Below, in pieces: positions 36,504 through 41,296 of a DNA stretch of 41,296 nt. How positions within the stretch are numbered: position 1 is the stretch's first letter; the number at the start of each line of letters is the position of its first letter. Made by a program: the position numbers and the translations under genes. Below the pieces are notes generated by a model that was given only the letters and a program-made list of their open reading frames with translations, was not told the DNA's origin and did not search any database. Source of the DNA: an uncultured delta proteobacterium. Its GTDB lineage: Bacteria > Myxococcota_A > Polyangia > Polyangiales > Polyangiaceae. The stretch spans positions 1 through 41,296 of the forward strand of contig CAIQDA010000306.1 in assembly GCA_903870415.1 (NCBI GenBank). The letters run 5' to 3'.

Positions 36504-38710
36504 CCCGGGGGCGTCGCGCGTTTTCATTCGCGACGCTCCTCGTGAGCACGGCGGTGGCCTGGGCACCTCTCGTCCACGGCCCTGGCTACGAACATGCGCT
36601 TGTGCTTGGAATTCTCCTGCCAACGCCGATGGCGGCCTTCGCCGTGTTCGAGGCAAGGGCAGGGGCGTCACCGGCTGCGGCACTGGGCCTTTGGTCGAGC
36701 GTCTTCGGTGCGGCACTTCTAGGCGCATGCACACCGTGGGCGCGCTTCGGGGCCTGCGCTCCGCTCCTCGACGTGGCGTACGAAGTCCTCACGCTTGGTC
36801 TTGGTCTCGCGGCGTCGGCGCTTTGGGGGTTGCATTCTGCACGCATCGTTTCGACACGTGCGGCATTCGCGCTTGCCGTAGGAGGCCCGCTCGGGAGCCT
36901 CGTCGCCGCGCTTGGCATCTTCTACGGGACGCCGACGGTTCATGCCTTCGATGCCTTTGCAGGGTATTTTGCAGGTCCGCTCTACGACACGGTCCTGCGC
37001 CTCGACGGGCCGTTTGCCGTGCACCGTGCCGCGGTCGCCCTCTGGTTCACCGCCGCGTGCCTGCTTCTTTCGCCGCGTGACCACAGATCGTCGCGCGCGG
37101 CCTCGCTCGTCGCGCTTGCGAGTCTCGGGTGCGTGGGAGCCCTCGGGTCCGTGCTCGGTTCGTGGACCACGCGGACAGGGCTTGCGTCGGACCTTCCGCA
37201 AGAGGCCGCCGTAGAGGGGTGCATTGTGCATGCATCGGCGGCGATCAAGCCCGAGCTCGTGGCGCGTGTTGCGCGTGATGCTGGGGAACGACGGCGCGAG
37301 CTCGAAGCCCTTTTTGTGGCTCCATTTCCTGGAAATATTCACGTCTTCGTCTTTCGCGATGGCGAAGAAAAGGCGCGACTCGTGGGCGCGGCCGATACGC
37401 TCGTGGCGAAGCCTTGGCGTGGTGAGGTCTACATCCAAGGCACCGCGTACCCGCATCCGGTCCTCGGCCACGAGCTTGCGCACGTCATCGCGGGCACGTT
37501 CGGTCGCGGGCCGCTGCGCATTGCAGGCCGATGGGGCGGCGTCGTCGCGAATCCGGGGCTCGTCGAGGGCGTGGCGGTTTCAGCGGCGCCGCACGACGAA
37601 ACGCTCTCCGAGCGTGAATGGACGTCGGCGATGGCGGACCGAGGTCTCTTGCCGCCGCTCGACGAGCTTTTTGGCCTGCGTTTTCTCAGTGGAAATGCGA
37701 GTCGAAGCTACACGGCCGCCGGAGCATTTGTCGACTTTGTTCGCGAGCGTCATGGGGTCGAGGTGCTCAAACGCTGGTACGGCGGCGACGACCTTGCTGC
37801 GCTCGTGAACCGGTCTTGGAGCGACCTTGAGCTCTCGTTTCACGCGTGGCTCAAGGAGTCGGTCCCCACCGATGCGGGACGTCGTGTGGCGGAAGCGCGA
37901 TTCGGTGCGCCCGGCTTGGCCGCACGTCGTTGCCCGCACGTGGTGGACGGCGCGCTCGCGACAGCAGACGCGTGCTTGCGCGACCATCGCATGAACGAGG
38001 CCTCTCGCACCCTCGAGCGTGCGCGAGCATTGGACCCTGAAAACGCAGCACTTCAGCTCCTCGACGCGTCGCTGCTGGCCGCGCCGGATGCGGAGCTTGC
38101 GTACGTCGCGCTCGCTGCGAATGAACGCGCGTCCGCGACCGTGCGGGACGAGGCGCTCGTGCGGGCGGGCGATCTGGCGTGGCGAGCGGGTCACCAAGAA
38201 GTCGCAGCGGCCCGGTTCCGCGAGGTCGAGCTTCGATCCATCGACGACGCACGCTTGCGGATGCTTGCGGTGAAGGAGGTCTTTTCCTCGGACGACACGA
38301 CGCCGCCGGCGATCGTTGCCTACCTCACGCAAGGCGCTCAGCGGTCCGACGTGGCGGTTGACCCCTTCGTTCTCGGCGCGACGCTGGCTTCGTGGTCGTC
38401 TCCGCACACGACGCCCCTCCACACCGCCTTTCTCGCCCAGCAGTTCTTCCTGCGTGACGAGTGCCCGCGTGCGCTTGCTCTGGCGGCGACCGTGGACGAT
38501 GCCGCGTTGCCTCCAGCGCTCGCGCGCGCGATGCTCCGTGGTCGCCTTGTTTGCAATTGCTTGGCGCACGACGCCGGCGGAGTCGCAGCGGCGCGAGGTG
38601 CCCTCGATGCGCTGGGAAGGCCCGTCCCACGTGCGATGCGCGCGTCCCTCGTTCGCCTCGCGGAACGATGCGTGGGGAAAGAATCCTCAGCGGCACCAAA
38701 AAGTCCTTGA
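36500..38710 (+). CDS. Membrane-anchored gluzincin (HExxH) metallopeptidase with helical repeat tail
   Basis: The protein has 736 residues. The start is GTG at 36500, sharing GTGA with the stop of lon; an open frame further upstream is within lon. Residues about 5-230 contain about five to six membrane spans. The periplasmic or cytoplasmic domain carries His324-Glu325-x-x-His328 in V-L-G-H-E-L-A-H-V-I-A-G. A Glu356 in L-V-E-G-V-A-V-S-A lies 28 residues after it and fits the third zinc ligand of gluzincins (Peptidase_MA type). Residues about 480-730 look like TPR-type helical repeats, with A-L-D-P-E-N-A-A-L-Q-L-L-D as a clear unit. The substrate is unknown. Coupling to lon suggests joint expression in protein quality control. 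The gene ends just before tRNA-Gly. Confidence 0.8.
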   Translation: MTRGRRAFSFATLLVSTAVAWAPLVHGPGYEHALVLGILLPTPMAAFAVFEARAGASPAAALGLWSSVFGAALLGACTPWARFGACAPLLDVAYEVLTLGLGLAASALWGLHSARIVSTRAAFALAVGGPLGSLVAALGIFYGTPTVHAFDAFAGYFAGPLYDTVLRLDGPFAVHRAAVALWFTAACLLLSPRDHRSSRAASLVALASLGCVGALGSVLGSWTTRTGLASDLPQEAAVEGCIVHASAAIKPELVARVARDAGERRRELEALFVAPFPGNIHVFVFRDGEEKARLVGAADTLVAKPWRGEVYIQGTAYPHPVLGHELAHVIAGTFGRGPLRIAGRWGGVVANPGLVEGVAVSAAPHDETLSEREWTSAMADRGLLPPLDELFGLRFLSGNASRSYTAAGAFVDFVRERHGVEVLKRWYGGDDLAALVNRSWSDLELSFHAWLKESVPTDAGRRVAEARFGAPGLAARRCPHVVDGALATADACLRDHRMNEASRTLERARALDPENAALQLLDASLLAAPDAELAYVALAANERASATVRDEALVRAGDLAWRAGHQEVAAARFREVELRSIDDARLRMLAVKEVFSSDDTTPPAIVAYLTQGAQRSDVAVDPFVLGATLASWSSPHTTPLHTAFLAQQFFLRDECPRALALAATVDDAALPPALARAMLRGRLVCNCLAHDAGGVAAARGALDALGRPVPRAMRASLVRLAERCVGKESSAAPKSP

Positions 38711-38735
38711 CGGCTTTGGGGCGCCATGAGACAAC
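38707..38735 (+). promoter_or_regulatory. Candidate promoter of tRNA-Gly
   Basis: TTGACG (38707-38712) is one base from the sigma-70 -35 consensus and overlaps the stop codon of the metallopeptidase gene. GACAAC at 38730-38735 follows after 17 bases as a weak -10 box. Transcription would start close to the tRNA 5' end at 38748. A GC-rich stretch (GTCGCT) after the -10 is common in stringently controlled tRNA promoters. Confidence 0.4.
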
Positions 38736-38746
38736 GTCGCTCCTTC

Positions 38747-38819
<73 letters not shown>

Positions 38820-38887
38820 CTCGGTTTCATGGAATTTTGGGGCTTCGGTCCCTTCCGTGAGACCTGAAGCGTCGCGGTAAAAGAAAG

Positions 38888-38919
38888 CGCATGGGCCCAA
38901 AGCCTGTGCGTTTTTTTTT
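38888..38919 (+). terminator. Rho-independent terminator after tRNA-Gly
   Basis: CGCATGGGC (38888-38896) pairs with GCCTGTGCG (38902-38910), including two G-U pairs, around the five-base loop CCAAA. It is followed by nine T residues (38911-38919). It lies 68 bases beyond the tRNA end and would stop read-through from lon, the metallopeptidase gene and the tRNA. Confidence 0.9.
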
Positions 38920-39460
38920 GCCGTTTTCGCTGTCGGACCTTCGTGGCTCAGACCCGGTCCACGGAATTCGCGCCTTGACCGGCTGAGCGGTTGCCGAGGT
39001 CACACGTCGCGTTCCACTGCGCAACTCCGCAAGCGACGGAAGGTCCGCGTGGGCGCCAGAGGTGAGGCCCGCTTTTCGTTCTTCCGCAAGTGGCATCCGC
39101 GGGGCTCGTCTCGCGAAGCGTAGGGCTTGCGGCGTGGCATCCGACGACGCAATGGGTTGACGATTCTCAACGGATGAAAACGGCCGCTTCGCGCCGGAAC
39201 CGATCGATTTCACGAGTGAATAGCGGACGATAAATGCCGGGAGTCCGTCGCGGGTACAGGAAATTCGGCCCGCCTTGTCAAGGCGTATGCTGCCGAAAAT
39301 CGCAAGGGTCGCGCGTTCATGGCCGGCGAATGGACGAAAGCGTGCGTGTTGCCGGCGACTCGAGAGTCTGTCGTGCAACACCGAACGTCCATCGACGCGA
39401 ATCGTCCGGCGGATGTGCGTTATTCTTGCGCAAAACTTTCTAGCATGCACAATTGGACTC
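38920..39460. other. Long intergenic region with no recognisable gene
   Basis: This is about 540 bp between the terminator and the small ribbon-helix-helix gene. Open frames exist on the minus strand across it but have Arg-rich, non-protein-like composition, and I reject them. Near its right end TTGCGC (39426-39431) and CACAAT (39448-39453), 16 bases apart, are a weak promoter candidate for the next gene. CCTTGTCAAGG near 39272-39282 is a short palindrome. No RNA gene, attachment-site repeat or insertion element was seen. Confidence 0.5.
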
Positions 39461-39685
39461 ATGAACGCCGTACCTGCCACACGAAAAAGCCGCAAGCCAC
39501 GCTCCAAGGCGGCTCGTAAGCCCGGTCCATCTCCGAAGTGGACCGCGCGAATCGAGTTGCGTCTTTCACCAGAGCAATACGACAAGCTCGAGCGCATCGC
39601 GAAGACGCAGCACTGCTCGCGTGGGTCGCTCCTCCGTGCGTGGATCGCGACGGCAACGGAGTTTCAGCTCGCGCACGCCGGCTGA
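39461..39685 (+). CDS. Small ribbon-helix-helix-like DNA-binding protein
   Basis: The protein has 74 residues from ATG 39461; upstream in-frame starts give Arg/Cys-rich sequence with no fold. A basic disordered N-terminus of about 28 residues (T-R-K-S-R-K-P-R-S-K) precedes a ribbon-helix-helix-like core. In that core R-I-E-L-R-L-S forms the DNA-contacting strand, P-E-Q-Y-D-K-L-E-R-I-A-K the first helix, and R-G-S-L-L-R-A-W-I-A-T-A the second. It probably acts as a dimeric repressor, perhaps binding its own upstream region. No toxin gene lies beside it, so an antitoxin role is not supported. Confidence 0.65.
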   Translation: MNAVPATRKSRKPRSKAARKPGPSPKWTARIELRLSPEQYDKLERIAKTQHCSRGSLLRAWIATATEFQLAHAG

Positions 39686-39769
39686 AGCGAACGCGGTTTT
39701 ACGGCACGCCGACTCGCGCGGGGGCCTCGAGGCCCCACGCACGATGCCGCACGATGCGGAGCGGGGTGA

Positions 39770-40294
39770 TCAGCGCGCGGGCGTAAGTTCCGCGGCGCGC
39801 ACGACCTGCAACGGCTTTCGCGGCCGGTCGTCGCTGTCGGTCGCGACTTTTTCCATCGATTGGAGCACGTCGAACCCGCGGATGATCTTCGCGAACACCG
39901 GGTGGCGCGAGGGTCCAGGCGTGAACCAGTCGAGGTAGTTGTTGTCGACGGTGTTCATGAAGAACTGGCACGATCCGGAGTTCGGGTCGCCGACGTTCGC
40001 CATCGAAAGGGTTCCAGCCGCGTTCGTGAGTTTCGCGGTCGCAAGAAACTCGTCGCGGATGGTGCCGTAAGGGCTGTCGCCGGTTCCCGCGCGATGGCTC
40101 TTCGGGTCGCGGCTGTGCGGGCAGCCGAACTGAACCATGAATCCGTCGATGACCCGGTGCACGTGGAGCCCGTCGTAGAATCCGTCACGCACGAGGCGCA
40201 GGAAATTCCCGCCGGTCAGCGGCATCTCTTCGACGAGCACTTCCACGTCGAAAGTGCCCAGCGATGACTCGAAGCGAACGATCGGGTTGGCCAT
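39770..40294 (-). CDS. Cyclophilin-type peptidyl-prolyl isomerase
   Basis: This 174-residue protein has the bacterial cyclophilin (PpiB/PpiA-like) fold. Diagnostic blocks are F-Y-D-G-L-H-V-H-R-V-I-D-G-F-M-V-Q-F-G (about 39-57, with the catalytic Arg) and N-S-G-S-C-Q-F-F-M-N, where the Q-F-F-M element lines the proline pocket. P-V-F-A-K-I-I-R-G-F-D-V-L follows. No signal peptide was seen, so it is likely the cytoplasmic form. It catalyses cis-trans isomerisation of Xaa-Pro bonds in protein folding. The gene is flanked by intergenic gaps of 84 and 109 bp and is probably monocistronic. Confidence 0.95.
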   Translation of the reverse strand: MANPIVRFESSLGTFDVEVLVEEMPLTGGNFLRLVRDGFYDGLHVHRVIDGFMVQFGCPHSRDPKSHRAGTGDSPYGTIRDEFLATAKLTNAAGTLSMANVGDPNSGSCQFFMNTVDNNYLDWFTPGPSRHPVFAKIIRGFDVLQSMEKVATDSDDRPRKPLQVVRAAELTPAR

Positions 40295-40403
40295 TCCACG
40301 AGCTATACGCCTTGCTCAGTCAAACGGCGCGAGAAGCGTTCGCGCGAAGCTCCTGTTGTTTCAGGACGGCGCGTTCACGATCGCGTCACTCGCGCGCGTG
40401 ACG

Positions 40404-41296
40404 TCATCGAACGACGCCGAAGGCAAACGGTGTTGCGCCGGCTTCCATGAGACCGTCGCCGAGCAAAAGCGAGGGAACTTGCTCGCGGCGATCGTTTCGG
40501 GCTTCGCGCTCCACCCGGGGGGTGACCCATGCGCGCAGCTCTTCGATGGACACAAGGCCGTCGCCGTCCATGTCCGCTCCACCGGTTCCGAGGCCTTCGG
40601 CGACGAGTTTGGAGAAGAGTCCACCGTCGCCGCCCGGCGCGGGACCGCTCGTTTGTGCGCCACTCGACGCGGTGAAAAGGGCGACCTTCGCCGTCGGCCT
40701 CACGGTGCGCACGGCGACGAGCGGACGCATTCCTGCGGGGAGAAGCGAGCGGCCACCCGCCCCGGAAAAACACGAGTCAACGACCGCGAAGACTTCGGAG
40801 GCGCGCGACTGGTTGAGGCGCTCAAGCAGCTTCGGCATCGCAATCGCCGTGGGCTCGAGTGCCTTCGGATCGCCGTCGTACGGCACGAGGAACGACGCCC
40901 CGGTCGACGCGTCGGGGGCGCCATGGCCGCTGTAGAAAAAGTAGATGCGGCCCCGGGCCGGGACGTTCGACGTGAGCCAGGAGAGCTCCTTGTCGATGTC
41001 GCCGCCGGTGGCGTGGTCGTCACGAAGGCTGCGCACGTGCGAGGCGGGAATTCCAAGAGTGCGCGTGGCGAGCGCGGCGTAGCGCTGTGCGTCGATACCC
41101 GCGCCGGTGGCCGCGGGAGCATCGCGGTAGCGCTCGATTCCGACGATGAGCGCATAGGCGCCGGGTTGCGGCGACCCAGCCAGGTACGACGGAGGCGCAA
41201 AGGCAGGCGTGGTCGCGGGCTTCACGGCAACGAGCTGGGGCAACGAGATCGGCGCGATGGGCGTCGTTCGGGACGCGACCTCGAGACGCTCACGGC
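40404..41296 (-). CDS. Caspase-like (C14) peptidase with EF-hand, 5' end missing
   Basis: The frame is open to the right edge, so the N-terminus is outside the window; 296 residues are visible. Y-A-L-I-V-G-I-E-R-Y starts the p20-like caspase fold. The catalytic His is in F-Y-S-G-H-G (codon 40923-40925), and the catalytic Cys is in V-V-D-S-C-F-S-G (codon 40770-40772), 51 residues apart, as expected for metacaspase-like C14 enzymes. An EF-hand calcium loop D-M-D-G-D-G-L-V-S-I-E-E (40539-40574) follows with a short tail. Bacterial caspase-like proteins often cleave after Arg or Lys and some need calcium; substrate and activity here are unknown. A Pro/Ala-rich stretch before the domain suggests a linker to a further N-terminal part. 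Confidence 0.82.
   Translation of the reverse strand, partial: RERLEVASRTTPIAPISLPQLVAVKPATTPAFAPPSYLAGSPQPGAYALIVGIERYRDAPAATGAGIDAQRYAALATRTLGIPASHVRSLRDDHATGGDIDKELSWLTSNVPARGRIYFFYSGHGAPDASTGASFLVPYDGDPKALEPTAIAMPKLLERLNQSRASEVFAVVDSCFSGAGGRSLLPAGMRPLVAVRTVRPTAKVALFTASSGAQTSGPAPGGDGGLFSKLVAEGLGTGGADMDGDGLVSIEELRAWVTPRVEREARNDRREQVPSLLLGDGLMEAGATPFAFGVVR

Noticed and set aside
38827-39597. A 256-residue minus-strand frame in the region after tRNA-Gly
   Set aside because: It crosses the terminator and the small ribbon-helix-helix gene and is Arg/Ser-rich with no fold-like pattern.

Overview
The window is about 41.3 kb of GC-rich DNA that looks like a chromosome segment of a Myxococcota bacterium, most likely class Polyangia. 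The reasons are a MYXO-CTERM-type sorting signal, a MopE-type Asp-rich metal-binding motif, about nine predicted lipoproteins (several with Asp/Ala-rich linkers after the lipid-bearing Cys), a DUF507 protein, a deltaproteobacterial RelA/SpoT-like family member, and strong GC bias at third codon positions. No insertion sequence, prophage, integrase or CRISPR array was seen. The genus is not determined.

Layout. (1) 1-10.1 kb, minus strand: a PNGase F-like lipoprotein, a prolyl-4-hydroxylase-like oxygenase, a predicted beta-barrel protein, and a three-gene run (lipoprotein, giant 1391-residue lipoprotein, membrane protein). (2) 10.1-13.8 kb, minus strand: a guanine-nucleotide cluster of a RelA/SpoT-like protein, a DUF507 protein, guanylate kinase and a PfkB-family kinase, preceded by a 64-residue membrane protein. 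(3) 14.1-18.2 kb, plus strand: an OmpA-domain lipoprotein and an EGF/RCC1 surface lipoprotein, closed by a terminator. (4) 18.2-24.9 kb, minus strand: asparaginyl-tRNA synthetase; an M61 peptidase coupled to an acyl-CoA thioesterase; a MopE-motif lipoprotein; a small lipoprotein; an FtsB-like protein. (5) 25.0-29.4 kb, plus strand: gatB, a divergent lgt-like gene and typA, closed by a strong terminator. (6) 29.4-33.2 kb, minus strand: a long-chain acyl-CoA synthetase, a Gly-rich beta-helix lipoprotein and a small hypothetical protein. (7) 33.3-38.9 kb, plus strand: tsaB, lon with a translationally coupled membrane metallopeptidase, and tRNA-Gly(GCC). (8) 38.9-41.3 kb: about 540 bp without genes, a small ribbon-helix-helix protein, a cyclophilin, and a caspase-like protein with an EF-hand cut by the right edge.

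The housekeeping genes (gmk, asnS, gatB, typA, tsaB, lon, tRNA-Gly, ftsB-like) concern translation, nucleotide supply, stress proteolysis and division. They alternate with large exported proteins that probably act at the cell surface. Three gene pairs overlap by the four bases GTGA (4785-4788, 20113-20116, 36500-36503), so GTG starts and translational coupling recur here.

The least ordinary items are: a single reading frame that joins a MYXO-CTERM protein to a second lipoprotein-like signal; a RelA/SpoT-like synthetase-fold protein just upstream of gmk; an Lgt-like protein lacking several Lgt active-site residues; a membrane HExxH peptidase coupled to Lon; and a caspase-like protein with an EF-hand loop.
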